Source: Marinobacterium marinum (GTDB taxonomy: Bacteria > Pseudomonadota > Gammaproteobacteria > Pseudomonadales > Balneatricaceae). From it: a stretch of DNA of 64,000 bases. Both the position numbers and the translations under genes were made by a program. Shown one piece after another: positions 54,278 through 63,597 of this stretch (position 1 is its first letter; each line of letters begins with the position of its first letter). The notes beneath the pieces are model-generated. The model worked only from the letters and a program-made list of their open reading frames with translations. It searched no databases and was not told where the DNA came from. Location: the NCBI RefSeq assembly GCF_013868415.1, contig NZ_JACEMT010000043.1:62001-126000 (forward strand), read 5' to 3'.

Positions 54278-56861
54278 AGCTTCGCGTGATCAGCTGCTGG
54301 CACGTATCGCCGAGCTTGAGCAGGAAAACGACAAGCTGACGCGGATGAAGGATGCGCTCATCGAGCGGGTCGAGTCCAGCAGTACCGTGCGTACGGCACC
54401 TTACGCTGCATTTGAGCACTCGGTTGTATTGGCCGAACAGGTGCGGGAGCGTACGGAAGCACTTAATACGGCGCTGGCTGAACTTAAGCGCAGCAACTAT
54501 GCACTCAAGCAGGCAAACCATGAAGCCGCAACTGCACATCAGCGTCTGATTGACGCCATCGAGAGTATTTCGGACGCGTTTGTGCTGTTTGACGAGCAGC
54601 GCCGCATTTTACTGTTTAATAGCCGGTTTCGAGAATACTGGGAAGGTACAGGGACTGAAATTGAGCATGGTGCCACCATTCAGGATGTGAATCGGCTGGC
54701 AACGGAGCGTGGCGTCATTCTTGAAGAACACGTTGGGCAAGGGGATGAAGCAACGGTCTATCGCCTGTCGGACGGGCGTTGGGTGCAGGTCAGCGAGCGT
54801 CATACCGGTGAAGGGGGGCTGGTTATCCTCTACACCGATATTACCGATTTGAAGGCCAGTGAAGCGGCCCAGCGCGAGCAGGCTCTGGCGCAGAAAAGCC
54901 GGCTGTTGCAAAGTACGGTCGATAATCTGTCGCAAGGGATAGCACTGGTTAACGCGGAAGGTTGTCTGGAAGTCTGGAATGATCGCTTTCTCGAGTTGAC
55001 GGCTGTGCAGATGATCACGGATGGCGTGCCTTTTGCTCAGCTGATGGAGACATCCGAGGTGACACTGCTGACGCCCGAAGTGAAGGATCGGTCCGGCAAG
55101 CGACTGCATGAATTGGAGCAGCGCCTTGCTGACGGTCGGGTGCTTGAAATTCGAACTCATCCCATGCCTTCGGGCGGTTTTGTAAATACCTATACGGACA
55201 TTACCGATCGGCATCAGTATGCTGAAACCCTGAGAACCAATGAGCATTGGCTGCGGTTGATTACTGACCATGTACCGGCACTGATTGCATATGTCGGCGA
55301 CGATGGGTGTTTTCAGTTCACCAACCAGGTCTACGATGACTGGTATGGTTGGCCGCGTGGTAGCCTTATTGGTCAAAGTATTCGGCAGGTGCACGGTATT
55401 TGGTTGCATGGGCAGCTGGAGCCTTATATTCAGCGGGCGCTCAGTGGCGAGAACACGACCTTCGAGATCGATGAGTACAATGCGGCGGGGGAGACCCGCC
55501 ACATGCTCAAGTCGTATGTACCTAATCTGGACTCGGGGGGAAGGGCGGTCGGCTTTTTCGTGCTGATTCGTGATATTACCGAGCGCAAGCGCACGGCCAT
55601 GGCGCTGGAGCAGGCCTATCAGAACCTCGAACAAAGAGTGCGTGAGCGGACGTCGGAGCTGACCGAGGTCAATCAGCAGTTGCGGCAGGAAATAGAGGAT
55701 CGGCGCGAGATTGAAGTACGTCTCCTGGAAGCCAAGCAGGACGCGGAACAGGCGAACCTGTCCAAGACCAAGTTTCTTGCGGCGGTCAGTCACGATCTAC
55801 TGCAGCCCTTGAATGCAGCGCGTCTGTTTACGGGTGCCCTGCAGGAACAGCCGATGCCTGAACGTATAGGGTCCTTGATCGGCTCTGTCAGTAATTCTTT
55901 GCAGGATGTTGAAATGCTGCTGGGCACATTGGTGGACATTTCAAAGCTGGATGCCGGGGTTATCAAGCCTGATATAGGGCCGTTCAGACTTAACGAATTG
56001 TTGGATACGTTGGCTGCCGAGTATACCCAACTGGCGGCCTCCGAAGGGCTCAAGTTTCGCTTTCGGGGCAGTGATGCAGTTGTGGTCAGTGATGCGACCT
56101 TACTGGCGCGTATTCTGCGTAATTTTCTGACTAACGCCTTACGTTATACGCCTTCAGGAGGGGATATTCTGCTGGGGTGCCGTCGTCGAGGCGACAAGCT
56201 GTTGATCGAAGTACGTGATACGGGGGCCGGTATCCCGGCAGACAAGCTGACCGAAATTTTTCAGGAATTTCGTCGCATTCCCAACGCCAGTCATCAGCAA
56301 GACAAAGGGCTGGGTTTGGGGCTGGCTATCGTTGATAAAATCAGTCGGATGCTTGAGCATCCAGTGCGGGTTCGCTCTTGCGAGGGGGTTGGCTCGGTAT
56401 TCTCGGTTGAGTTGCCGACCGGACGCCTGAATCCGCAATCCTTTACCCCTCAGTTCAGAGAGCCTGGTATCGATAACCAGCTACAGGGCGCGAAAATCTG
56501 GATGGTCGATAATGACGCAGCCATTTGTTCAGGTATGGAAACCTTGTTGGGAGGTTGGGGTTGCGAGGTGGTGACGGCCTTCGGGCTTGAGGATTTGCAG
56601 CAGCGGCGTACCATTGGCAGTGACTCGCTGGACCTGCTGATTGCGGATTATCATCTGGATAATGGTGCAACGGGCATGGATCTGGTGCGCGATGTGCTGC
56701 AACAACGCACGGATGCGCCGCCGGTGTTGATGATTACGGCCAACTACAGCAATGAGCTGAAGCAGGAAGTCAGGGAGCAGGGGTATTTGCTGATGAATAA
56801 GCCCATCAGGCCGTTAAAACTGAAGGCGACCCTGGCACACCTGCTGCAAGGCCGGAATTGA
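54267..56861 (+). CDS. nahK: PAS-containing hybrid histidine kinase (NahK/ErcS'-like)
   Basis: 864 aa. An N-terminal coiled coil (about 1-95) is followed by PAS-like units (about 95-200, 210-310 and 325-440), a second coiled coil, and a HisKA domain with His509 in FLAAVSHDLLQPLNAARLF. The HATPase has LRNFLTNALRYTPSG, VRDTGAGIP and GLGLGLAIVDKI. A C-terminal receiver has phosphoacceptor Asp794 in LLIADYHLDNG. No membrane segments, so cytosolic. P. aeruginosa NahK is controlled by NosP and passes phosphate toward the HptB/biofilm pathway, and as ErcS' it affects ethanol oxidation (recalled literature). The same two contexts meet here. Confidence 0.9.
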   Translation: MVSEASRDQLLARIAELEQENDKLTRMKDALIERVESSSTVRTAPYAAFEHSVVLAEQVRERTEALNTALAELKRSNYALKQANHEAATAHQRLIDAIESISDAFVLFDEQRRILLFNSRFREYWEGTGTEIEHGATIQDVNRLATERGVILEEHVGQGDEATVYRLSDGRWVQVSERHTGEGGLVILYTDITDLKASEAAQREQALAQKSRLLQSTVDNLSQGIALVNAEGCLEVWNDRFLELTAVQMITDGVPFAQLMETSEVTLLTPEVKDRSGKRLHELEQRLADGRVLEIRTHPMPSGGFVNTYTDITDRHQYAETLRTNEHWLRLITDHVPALIAYVGDDGCFQFTNQVYDDWYGWPRGSLIGQSIRQVHGIWLHGQLEPYIQRALSGENTTFEIDEYNAAGETRHMLKSYVPNLDSGGRAVGFFVLIRDITERKRTAMALEQAYQNLEQRVRERTSELTEVNQQLRQEIEDRREIEVRLLEAKQDAEQANLSKTKFLAAVSHDLLQPLNAARLFTGALQEQPMPERIGSLIGSVSNSLQDVEMLLGTLVDISKLDAGVIKPDIGPFRLNELLDTLAAEYTQLAASEGLKFRFRGSDAVVVSDATLLARILRNFLTNALRYTPSGGDILLGCRRRGDKLLIEVRDTGAGIPADKLTEIFQEFRRIPNASHQQDKGLGLGLAIVDKISRMLEHPVRVRSCEGVGSVFSVELPTGRLNPQSFTPQFREPGIDNQLQGAKIWMVDNDAAICSGMETLLGGWGCEVVTAFGLEDLQQRRTIGSDSLDLLIADYHLDNGATGMDLVRDVLQQRTDAPPVLMITANYSNELKQEVREQGYLLMNKPIRPLKLKATLAHLLQGRN

Positions 56862-56869
56862 CCGGCCTT
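56848..56869. terminator. Hairpin between converging kinase and regulator genes
   Basis: AAGGCCGG (56848-56855) pairs with CCGGCCTT (56862-56869) around the end of the kinase gene. It lacks a T-run. Confidence 0.5.
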
Positions 56870-56878
56870 GCAGGGTTA

Positions 56879-57553
56879 TCAGCGACGCAGGTATTGAGTG
56901 AAGTCGATATCGCTGGCGGACAGGATAGCCTGCACGCGGTTGTGTACACCCAGTTTGCGCAGGATGGCCGAAACATGTGCTTTGACGGTTGTTTCGGCAA
57001 TATGCAGATTATAGGCGATCTGCTTGTTGGATTCTCCCTTGGCCATGCGCTCCAAAACCAGTAGTTGGCGACGGGTCAGGGACGAGAGCAGTTCGGGTGC
57101 GATTTGCGGGTGGTCGTTGCTGCGACGGTTGCGGCGACTGTTTTCCTGGTTGCCTTGGCGAATAATGTCTGAAGGCAAATAGACATTGCCATCCAGTATT
57201 TGTTGCAGCGCCTCGGTCATTTGCGCACGTGGTGAGGATTTGGAAATAAATCCGACCGCGCCGCAGGTGATTGCCTGTAGCACGACTTGTTTGTCATCTT
57301 CGGCCGAAACAATTACCACCGGTACGGTCGGTGCCTCATTACGCAGAGAAATCAAACCATTGAGACCGTGCATGCCGGGCATGTTCAGGTCCAGTAATAC
57401 CAGGTCAAGGTCGTCGTGCTCTTGGGCCAGAGACAAGGCCGTTTCGAGATCTTCTGTCTCGAGCGTCCGGGTGTCGGGAAAACCGCTTTCAATCACATTG
57501 GTGATTGCTTCTCGAAACAGCGGATGATCGTCAGCGATGAGAATTTTGTACAC
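56879..57553 (-). CDS. erbR: NarL/LuxR-type response regulator (ErbR/AgmR-like)
   Basis: 224 aa. The receiver has acidic pocket ADDHPLFRE and phosphoacceptor Asp55 in [13 protein letters not shown]. The LuxR-type helix-turn-helix is [20 protein letters not shown] then [20 protein letters not shown]. The whole sequence follows P. aeruginosa AgmR/ErbR (PA1978) closely as I recall it, including [15 protein letters not shown]. That regulator switches on PQQ alcohol oxidation genes. It faces the kinase gene and stands near the PQQ dehydrogenase and CXXCW genes, in line with control of this island. Confidence 0.9.
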   Translation of the reverse strand: MYKILIADDHPLFREAITNVIESGFPDTRTLETEDLETALSLAQEHDDLDLVLLDLNMPGMHGLNGLISLRNEAPTVPVVIVSAEDDKQVVLQAITCGAVGFISKSSPRAQMTEALQQILDGNVYLPSDIIRQGNQENSRRNRRSNDHPQIAPELLSSLTRRQLLVLERMAKGESNKQIAYNLHIAETTVKAHVSAILRKLGVHNRVQAILSASDIDFTQYLRR

Positions 57554-57624
57554 GTTGTTGCTCCCCGTTTATCGTTATTATACAGGCACCTGGAGACCAT
57601 CCGTGTCAATTCCAGCTCAGGGTG

Positions 57625-58203
57625 TCAGGGCTGAAGTGAAAAGGGGAGCGGCTCCGCCTTTTCCAGTGCCAAGTCGGCTTCTTGCCAACCGTCAGTCCCT
57701 TCGGCATACCAATAGATCCGGTTGTAACCCCATTCGGATGCGCGTTTGACCGCGTTCCAGGACATCCAGCAGTCGGCGGTGCAATAAAATACCAAGGGGT
57801 AGCTTTTACTGCCATTAGCAACCTGCTCAAGTCCGCGGTGGAAATACTCGGTCCAGTCGGAATCAAGCTCACCCAATCCTACATTGGGTAGCCACAAGCT
57901 GCCAGGTAGATTGAAGCGTGGTTGGCTGGTCAGGAAAACACCCTGTTGCCAGCGCACCGGTTGTACATCGATCAAGGCCGGCCGAGGACTCTGCTGCTGA
58001 AGGGATTGCAGGGCCGCCGTGTTGATTCGCTGGCCGCCTTCAGCCTGATCGGGCGTCGGGCTGCGATAGCGTGCTATCCTGAATCCTTCCCACGAGAACA
58101 GGGGGTCAACGTCATCCTGTCGGCTGTCGCTGTCAGCGAAGCCGGGCCCAATGAGAAGGCTGGACAGGAGTAGTATGGTCAGTTGCCGTGAGGTCGAGTA
58201 CAT
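57625..58203 (-). CDS. PQQ-dependent catabolism-associated CXXCW-motif protein
   Basis: 192 aa with a signal peptide. It is a rhodanese-like domain with PRPALIDVQPVRWQQGVFLT and the redox-type LVFYCTADCWMSWNAVKRA, the hallmark of the family found beside PQQ alcohol dehydrogenases. SWEGFRIARYRSPTP near the N-terminus is also characteristic. It is periplasmic and may help assemble or reduce dehydrogenase or cytochrome partners (inference). The ATG at 58203 is eight bases after GGAG; the ATG at 58209 is too close. It lies 70 bp upstream of erbR on the same strand. Confidence 0.88.
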   Translation of the reverse strand: MYSTSRQLTILLLSSLLIGPGFADSDSRQDDVDPLFSWEGFRIARYRSPTPDQAEGGQRINTAALQSLQQQSPRPALIDVQPVRWQQGVFLTSQPRFNLPGSLWLPNVGLGELDSDWTEYFHRGLEQVANGSKSYPLVFYCTADCWMSWNAVKRASEWGYNRIYWYAEGTDGWQEADLALEKAEPLPFSLQP

Positions 58204-58402
58204 AAGCATTTCTCCGATTGACCTATTACACCTTGGGCCTGAGCGGGGCTGAATGCTACGTTGGCGGCAAACATTCGGTACTTAAGTAGCAGTTGAGCTT
58301 GTAGGGTGTAAGGTTATTGCATCGACCTAAGGTGGGTGTGGGCATTGCTGTCCCGACAGGCCCTGTTATCATTGCAGAGTTGTAGTATCAAGAGTACGGA
58401 GA

Positions 58403-58750
58403 ATGCTTCAAGAACGACGGATCTTTCCTCGTATCCACTGTGATGTGGATGCTGAACTGGAAACCACGGATGGCGGGTTACTCGATGTGCGGATTACCAG
58501 CATCAGTTGCAGCGGTCTATATGTGGTGGGTGATGATGAGTTGTCAGGGTTGCAGCCGCCGGAAGGCGTGGGTGCGGCAGAAGTGTGGCTGCATTTTGGC
58601 CTTGAGGCTAACACCTTGCGCTGCCACTGCCGTATTATCTACAAACGCCGCAACGCACATGACAATATTGGCCTGGGCTTGCATATCATCTCGACGGATG
58701 AGACAGCGTTGCATGCGATTGACCACTACGTGACAGCCCGCCTGTTCTGA
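58403..58750 (+). CDS. PilZ-domain protein (c-di-GMP receptor type)
   Basis: 115 aa, a single PilZ domain. The RxxxR motif is RRIFPR near the N-terminus. The second motif is SISCSGLYV, where the usual [D/N]xSxxG has Ser in place of Asp/Asn. GLGLHIIS continues the barrel. PilZ proteins bind c-di-GMP and act on motility or matrix functions. The altered second motif may weaken binding. It is a single gene between the CXXCW and EamA genes. Confidence 0.88.
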   Translation: MLQERRIFPRIHCDVDAELETTDGGLLDVRITSISCSGLYVVGDDELSGLQPPEGVGAAEVWLHFGLEANTLRCHCRIIYKRRNAHDNIGLGLHIISTDETALHAIDHYVTARLF

Positions 58751-58765
58751 AAGGCCACAATGAAT

Positions 58766-59677
58766 TCATTGCGGCGATTCCGTTGTTTGAGTCGCTGTCG
58801 CTCGCGACGGTGCTTTGCGCTGCTCGGCACGAATGTTGATCAGGTTGCCTGCCAGCATTAATCCTGCCCCTAGTGCGACCGGGAGGTCTATGATTTCATC
58901 GTAGAACAGGAAGCCGACTACAGCAATCAGCGGCAAGCGCATGAAATCCATGGGAACTACAACAGTAGCATCAGCCAGTTTAAAGGCACGTGCCATGCAA
59001 TAGTGAGCACTCATAGCGGTGACCGACACCAGAATAATCCAGGGCAGAGTGTGCAGTGGGGGTGTTTGCCATTCGACCATTGAGGGAATCAGACCGAATG
59101 GCAACTGAATCATGGTCATGTAAAACAGAATACACAGTGGGGTCTCGGTTGCTGCCAGGGACTTGGTCTGAATATAGGACAGGGCGTATCCGACTGCGCC
59201 GACAAGGACGGCCAAAGATGCCGGATGAAGACTGCCCATGCCGGGGCGCAGGATCAGCAACAAGCCGGCGATACCCAATACCAGGGCACTCAGACGCGGC
59301 AATGTGAGGCGTTCGCCGAGCAGGGTACAGGCCAGCAGTGCTGTCCAGATCGGTGTTGTGAACTCGATGGCGATTACTTCGGCCAGGGGAATAAAGGCTA
59401 ATCCGTAAAACCAGCCGTACTGACCGCCGAAGTGTGCAATGTTGCGCAACACGTGCCCACCTGTGCGCCGGGTTCGCAGTTGAGCGAATCCGTGATGGCT
59501 TCTTGCCAGTAGTGCCGCAATCAGCAGAACGCCGATCAGGCTGCGAAAAAACAAGATCTGGAAGGTTGTCAGGTCTTGAGACAGCTCCCGGCCGGAAACC
59601 GCCATTGCCATAAAAGAAAAGAGTGCGCCGGTCATCCACAACGCGGCGACCAACACGGGGTGTCGATCATTCAGCAT
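58766..59677 (-). CDS. EamA/DMT-family transporter
   Basis: 303 aa with ten hydrophobic segments as two EamA repeats. FQILFFRSLIGVLLIAALLA and VIAIEFTTPIWTALLACTLL are conserved blocks of the first, and VPMDFMRLPLIAVVGFLFYD of the second. A polar Thr/Ser-rich tail ends it. This subgroup resembles the RhaT/RarD-like permeases of unknown substrate. It converges with the PilZ gene. Confidence 0.9.
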   Translation of the reverse strand: MLNDRHPVLVAALWMTGALFSFMAMAVSGRELSQDLTTFQILFFRSLIGVLLIAALLARSHHGFAQLRTRRTGGHVLRNIAHFGGQYGWFYGLAFIPLAEVIAIEFTTPIWTALLACTLLGERLTLPRLSALVLGIAGLLLILRPGMGSLHPASLAVLVGAVGYALSYIQTKSLAATETPLCILFYMTMIQLPFGLIPSMVEWQTPPLHTLPWIILVSVTAMSAHYCMARAFKLADATVVVPMDFMRLPLIAVVGFLFYDEIIDLPVALGAGLMLAGNLINIRAEQRKAPSRATATQTTESPQ

Positions 59678-59749
59678 GTTTTGCGCTCACCAAAACAGCC
59701 AGAATATCAAATTTATTCATATCGATGAAATGAGGGTACAGCGGTCTGA

Positions 59750-60175
59750 TTATTGGGAGGCGATTAACTGTTTGCGCATGGCCCGGCTGACGAGCAAATC
59801 TGCCAGCGTATGGCGAGACAAACTATCGAAGAAGGCCTGTTGTGCTTCGGCCAGGGCGTCCTGTAGGGTGCAGCTGGCGGCGAGTCGGCAGTGTGAGCGG
59901 TGGCAATCGATCAGAGGCGTAGCGCCCTCCGTTTGCATAATTAATTCTCCGAGGTTGATGGCTTCAGGGGGTTGAGCCAGCCTGAAACCGCCGTTTTTGC
60001 CTCTGAACGTCTGCAAGTGCCCGCTTTTGCCCAATGCATGGACAACCTTGCGCAGGTGCTCCAGTGAAATGTCGTAAAAGCGGGCAATCTCACTCAGGGT
60101 CGTCAGTTGCTCAGGGTGCATTGCTACATAGAACAGTACACGCAGCGAATAATCGGTAAAGCGATTCAGTTGCAT
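59750..60175 (-). CDS. nsrR: NO-sensing Rrf2-family repressor NsrR
   Basis: 141 aa, matching NsrR length. The winged helix reads FTDYSLRVLFYVAMHPEQLT and ISLEHLRKVVHALGKSGHLQ then TFRGKNGGFRLA. The three iron-sulfur cysteines are Cys91, Cys96 and Cys102 in CHRSHCRLAASC, the same numbers as in E. coli NsrR. NO destroys the cluster and lifts repression of NO-detoxifying genes. No hmp or nor gene is adjacent. It is divergent from rnk across a 385-bp region. Confidence 0.93.
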   Translation of the reverse strand: MQLNRFTDYSLRVLFYVAMHPEQLTTLSEIARFYDISLEHLRKVVHALGKSGHLQTFRGKNGGFRLAQPPEAINLGELIMQTEGATPLIDCHRSHCRLAASCTLQDALAEAQQAFFDSLSRHTLADLLVSRAMRKQLIASQ

Positions 60176-60263
60176 CGAAGGTCTCTCGGTTTATGCATCA
60201 TTTTTCAAGGGTTTTACAGTGGAACATGAATTATAATCTTTGTTCAGGGTTAAAAGAGCGTGT

Positions 60264-60291
60264 AAAAAAGGCCGGTAAACTTGCCTTTTTT
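60264..60291. terminator. Bidirectional terminator-like hairpin
   Basis: AAAAAAGGC (60264-60272) pairs with GCCTTTTTT (60283-60291); T-run on both strands. Confidence 0.65.
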
Positions 60292-60334
60292 GCTCGAAAG
60301 AGCTATCAATAGCAGTATATTCTAATAGATCATC

Positions 60335-60357
60335 AGGCGTTTTTCCGACGCCTTTTT
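60335..60357 (+). terminator. Terminator-like hairpin
   Basis: AGGCGT (60335-60340) pairs with ACGCCT (60348-60353), followed by TTTTT in total. Confidence 0.6.
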
Positions 60358-60560
60358 CATACTTTAGAGCCACCATGTATTACAGCCCGTTCAGATTGAA
60401 AACGTACCAGGCCTGCAGTGTCGCAGGCCCGTTCGCCCGCCTCTGAATCTGATCAGCCTGCATCAGACTCGGTGCAGGCCAACGGGTACTTCCTCGACAT
60501 AACCTGTTTCCTTCCGTTGTGAAAGCGGAGGGATGATTTTGTATATTAATGGAGTAGAAA

Positions 60561-60947
60561 ATGGCTGATATGCCCGGTATCAAGGTATCTGAAAAAGATA
60601 TCGATCAACTCGAGTCCATGCTGGAGCGCAAGGAATATCGTGATAATCCGTCATTGGACGGGTTGCGTGCCGAGTTGGATCGTGCCGATGTTGTAGCGTT
60701 GAGCGACCTGCCGGATGATGTTGTACGGATGAACTCCACGGTAACATTTGAAGTGGAAGAAAGTGGTCAGCGCTTCCACCGCACACTCTATTACCCGCAT
60801 CAAATGGCCGGCAAGGAGAATGCTTTATCGATCGTTGCTCCGATCGGTTCGGCATTGCTGGGGCTGGAAGTCGGCCAGACTATTGACTGGCGGTTGCCGG
60901 ATGGCAAACACAGCCATGTTCGTATTATTGACGTAAGTCATGCCTGA
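60561..60947 (+). CDS. rnk: Rnk, regulator of nucleoside diphosphate kinase
   Basis: 128 aa. The N-terminal coiled coil (VSEKDIDQLESMLERKEY) and the GreA/GreB-type C-terminal domain (VVRMNSTVTFEVEESGQRFH; LSIVAPIGSALLGLEVGQTI) are those of Rnk. It binds RNA polymerase near the secondary channel in E. coli. GGAG precedes the ATG by seven bases. It has its own terminator and the gene-free region upstream. Confidence 0.92.
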   Translation: MADMPGIKVSEKDIDQLESMLERKEYRDNPSLDGLRAELDRADVVALSDLPDDVVRMNSTVTFEVEESGQRFHRTLYYPHQMAGKENALSIVAPIGSALLGLEVGQTIDWRLPDGKHSHVRIIDVSHA

Positions 60948-60972
60948 GAGCAGGACTGACCGTTTTGAATAG

Positions 60973-61000
60973 AAAAGGCCGGGGATTCCCGGCCTTTTTT
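60973..61000. terminator. Bidirectional terminator between rnk and paaK
   Basis: AAAAGGCCGGG (60973-60983) pairs with CCCGGCCTTTT (60988-60998). T-runs lie on both strands, so it can end rnk and the converging phenylacetate operon. Confidence 0.92.
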
Positions 61001-61014
61001 GTTTTGCAGACGTC

Positions 61015-62316
61015 TCAGCGCTGGTCGAAGACGCGTTTGGCCTTGCCTTCGGAGCGAGGAATGCTGCCAGTCGGCATGATCGTGATGCGGGTGCTGATGC
61101 CGATGTAGGACTTGACGTGGTGTTGCAGTTCCTTGATAACAGCCGCTTCGTCGGCGCCTTCTGCACCGGGTGCCAGCTCAACCTTCACTTCGACCATATC
61201 CAGGTTGCCGCTCTTGGTGACCAGAATCTCGTAGTGTGGGGCCAATGCCGTTACTTTCAGAATCTGTTCCTCAATCTGCGTCGGGAACACGTTAACGCCA
61301 CGGATAATCAGCATGTCATCGGAACGACCAGTGATTTTGTCGATGCGGCGCATTGGACGTGCGGTACCCGGCAGCAGGCGCGTAAGGTCTCGTGTGCGAT
61401 AGCGAATGGCCGGCATGGCTTCCTTGGTCAGAGAGGTGAAGACCAGTTCGCCGTATTCGCCGTCCGGCAGGACTTCACCGGTATTCGGGTCAATGATTTC
61501 AGGGTAGAAGTGGTCTTCCCAGATGGTGGGACCGTCTTTGGTTTCGATGCATTCCATGGCAACGCCCGGTCCCATGACTTCAGACAGGCCGTAGATATCG
61601 ACGGCGCTGATACCGGCACGCTGCTCGATATTCTTGCGCATTTCGTCAGTCCAGGGCTCGGCGCCGAAAATACCGGTACGCAGCGGAAGCTCACGCGGGT
61701 CAACGCCCTGGCGTTCCATCTCATCCAGAATATTCAGGAAGTAGGAGGGGGTTACCATGATGATGTCGGGCTTAAAGTCCTGAATCAGCTGAACCTGCTT
61801 CTCTGTCTGTCCGCCGGACATGGGAATGACGGTGCATCCCAGGCGCTCGGCACCATAGTGTGCGCCCAGACCGCCGGTAAACAGGCCGTAGCCGTAGGAT
61901 ACATGAACCTTGTCACCGCGGTGGCCACCGGCTGCACGGATGGAGCGTGCAACGACATCCGCCCAGGTGTTGATGTCATTCTGGGAGTAGCCGACAACCG
62001 TGGGTTTGCCGGTGGTACCTGAAGACGCATGGATACGTACCACCTCATCCATGGGGATGGCAAACATGCCGTACGGGTAGTTCTCGCGCAGATCCTGTTT
62101 GGTTGTAAACGGGAAGTGTTTCAGGTCTTCCAGCGTTTTGAGTTCGAAGGGGTGTACCCCTTTCTCGTCACACTTCTTCTTGAAATGGGGAACATTGTTA
62201 TAGCTGTGTGCGAGACTCCAGCGCAGTCGACGCAGCTGCAGGGCGCGCAGCTCGTCGATGCTTGCAGTTTCGATTTCTTCCAGGGATCCGCGCAACAGTG
62301 TCTGTTGATGAGTCAT
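61015..62316 (-). CDS. paaK: Phenylacetate-CoA ligase
   Basis: 433 aa, the usual length. The adenylation motifs are VRIHASSGTTGKPTVVGYSQ and the end RSDDMLIIRGVNVFPTQIEE, with IPRSEGKAKRVFDQR at the C-terminus. It makes phenylacetyl-CoA from phenylacetate, ATP and CoA, the first step of the aerobic paa pathway. I take the ATG at 62316 (MTHQQTLLRGSLEEIETASI), matching family length; an upstream extension of 34 residues has no support. Last of a minus-strand operon after paaI and paaJ. Confidence 0.95.
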   Translation of the reverse strand: MTHQQTLLRGSLEEIETASIDELRALQLRRLRWSLAHSYNNVPHFKKKCDEKGVHPFELKTLEDLKHFPFTTKQDLRENYPYGMFAIPMDEVVRIHASSGTTGKPTVVGYSQNDINTWADVVARSIRAAGGHRGDKVHVSYGYGLFTGGLGAHYGAERLGCTVIPMSGGQTEKQVQLIQDFKPDIIMVTPSYFLNILDEMERQGVDPRELPLRTGIFGAEPWTDEMRKNIEQRAGISAVDIYGLSEVMGPGVAMECIETKDGPTIWEDHFYPEIIDPNTGEVLPDGEYGELVFTSLTKEAMPAIRYRTRDLTRLLPGTARPMRRIDKITGRSDDMLIIRGVNVFPTQIEEQILKVTALAPHYEILVTKSGNLDMVEVKVELAPGAEGADEAAVIKELQHHVKSYIGISTRITIMPTGSIPRSEGKAKRVFDQR

Positions 62317-62377
62317 GCTTATTCTTATCCCGTTGTCTGTAATAATTATGTTATTGGTTCTGGCACCTGATTGGGGA

Positions 62378-63586
62378 TCAGACGCGTTCGATGATAGTGG
62401 CGATACCCTGGCCAACACCGATGCACATCATGCACAGTGCGTAACGGCCGCCGGTGCGATGCAGTTCATACATGGCGGTGGTGATCAGGCGTGCACCGCT
62501 CATGCCCAGCGGGTGGCCCAGGGAAATGGCACCGCCGTTGGGGTTTACGTGTGCTGCATCGTCAGCCAGCCCCAGGTCGCGGGTAACAGCCAGTGCCTGA
62601 GCGGCAAACGCCTCATTCAGCTCGATTACGTCCATGTCGTCAATTGTCAGACCGGCTTTTTCCAGTACCTTGCGCGCAGCGGGTGCGGGACCGAAGCCCA
62701 TGATACGGGGTTCGACACCGGCTGTTGCCATGGCGACGATGCGGGCCTTGGGCACCAGTCCATGTGCCTTGGCGGCTTCGGCTGATGCGATCAGCAGGGC
62801 GCAGGCACCGTCATTGACGCCAGAGGCATTGCCGGCAGTCACGGAGCCGCCTTCACGGAAGGGGGTCTTCAGCTTCGCCAGTGCTTCCAGTGTGGTGCTG
62901 GCGCGCGGGTGCTCGTCGGTATCAAAAATGATCGGATCAGCCTTGCGCTGAGGAATGGTGACCGGGATGATTTCTGCGGCCAGGTTGCCATTTTTCTGTG
63001 CTTCAGCGGTACGCTGCTGACTGCGTACAGCGAAGGCGTCCTGATCTTCGCGGCTGATGTTGAAATCGGCCGCCACGTTTTCAGCGGTCTCCGGCATGGT
63101 GTCCACGCCGTACTCTGATTTCATCAGCGGGTTAATGAAGCGCCAGCCGATAGTCGTGTCGTACAGCCCGTTCGGGTTGCGGGAGAAGGCGGACTCCGCC
63201 TTGCCCATCACAAACGGCGCACGTGACATGGATTCAACGCCACCGGCAATCATCAGCTCGGTATCACCGGACTTGATGGAACGTGCCGCCAGTCCTACGG
63301 CATCCATGCCAGAACCGCACAGGCGGTTAACGGTCGTACCCGGAACACTGGTTGGCAGACCCGCCAGCAGAGAAGACATACGTGCCACGTTACGGTTGTC
63401 TTCACCGGCCTGGTTGGCGCAGCCGTAGATCACGTCATCTACCTGACTCCAGTCTACGTCCGGATTACGATCCATCAGCGCTTTCATCGGAATGGCACCC
63501 AGATCGTCGGCGCGGACGCTGGCCAGGGTGCCTGCATAACGACCGATCGGAGTACGGATCGCGTCACAGATAAAGGCATCTTTCAT
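62378..63586 (-). CDS. paaJ: 3-oxoadipyl-CoA thiolase (PaaJ/PcaF)
   Basis: 402 aa thiolase. The nucleophile is the Cys in [18 protein letters not shown]. The other active-site elements are [18 protein letters not shown] and [32 protein letters not shown] near the N-terminus is characteristic of the beta-ketoadipyl-CoA group. It cleaves 3-oxoadipyl-CoA to succinyl-CoA and acetyl-CoA, the last step of phenylacetate or beta-ketoadipate degradation. The PaaI and PaaK neighbours favour the phenylacetate role. Confidence 0.94.
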   Translation of the reverse strand: MKDAFICDAIRTPIGRYAGTLASVRADDLGAIPMKALMDRNPDVDWSQVDDVIYGCANQAGEDNRNVARMSSLLAGLPTSVPGTTVNRLCGSGMDAVGLAARSIKSGDTELMIAGGVESMSRAPFVMGKAESAFSRNPNGLYDTTIGWRFINPLMKSEYGVDTMPETAENVAADFNISREDQDAFAVRSQQRTAEAQKNGNLAAEIIPVTIPQRKADPIIFDTDEHPRASTTLEALAKLKTPFREGGSVTAGNASGVNDGACALLIASAEAAKAHGLVPKARIVAMATAGVEPRIMGFGPAPAARKVLEKAGLTIDDMDVIELNEAFAAQALAVTRDLGLADDAAHVNPNGGAISLGHPLGMSGARLITTAMYELHRTGGRYALCMMCIGVGQGIATIIERV

Positions 63587-63597
63587 TGGGTTTCTCC

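Larger units (their letters stand above)
60244..60357 (+). ncRNA. Candidate small RNA between nsrR and rnk
   Basis: A consensus -10 TATAAT (60232-60237) points right with no coding sequence after it. Two terminators follow, after about 48 and 114 nt of predicted transcript. There is no good -35 box. Since the flanking genes diverge, plus-strand terminators here need a transcript that is neither gene. Confidence 0.35.
60176..60560. other. 385-bp intergenic region between nsrR and rnk
   Basis: It holds a palindromic ATTATAAT (60230-60237) that offers a -10 box on both strands, two terminator-like hairpins (60264-60291, 60335-60357) and another hairpin GGCCTGC/GCAGGCC (60410-60429). No protein gene is convincing. 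Confidence 0.6.

Noticed and set aside
56879..57553. ErbR-like regulator as response regulator of the LuxP-linked kinase
   Set aside because: It is the only NarL-type regulator in the window, but it lies 42 kb away inside the alcohol oxidation island and matches AgmR/ErbR.
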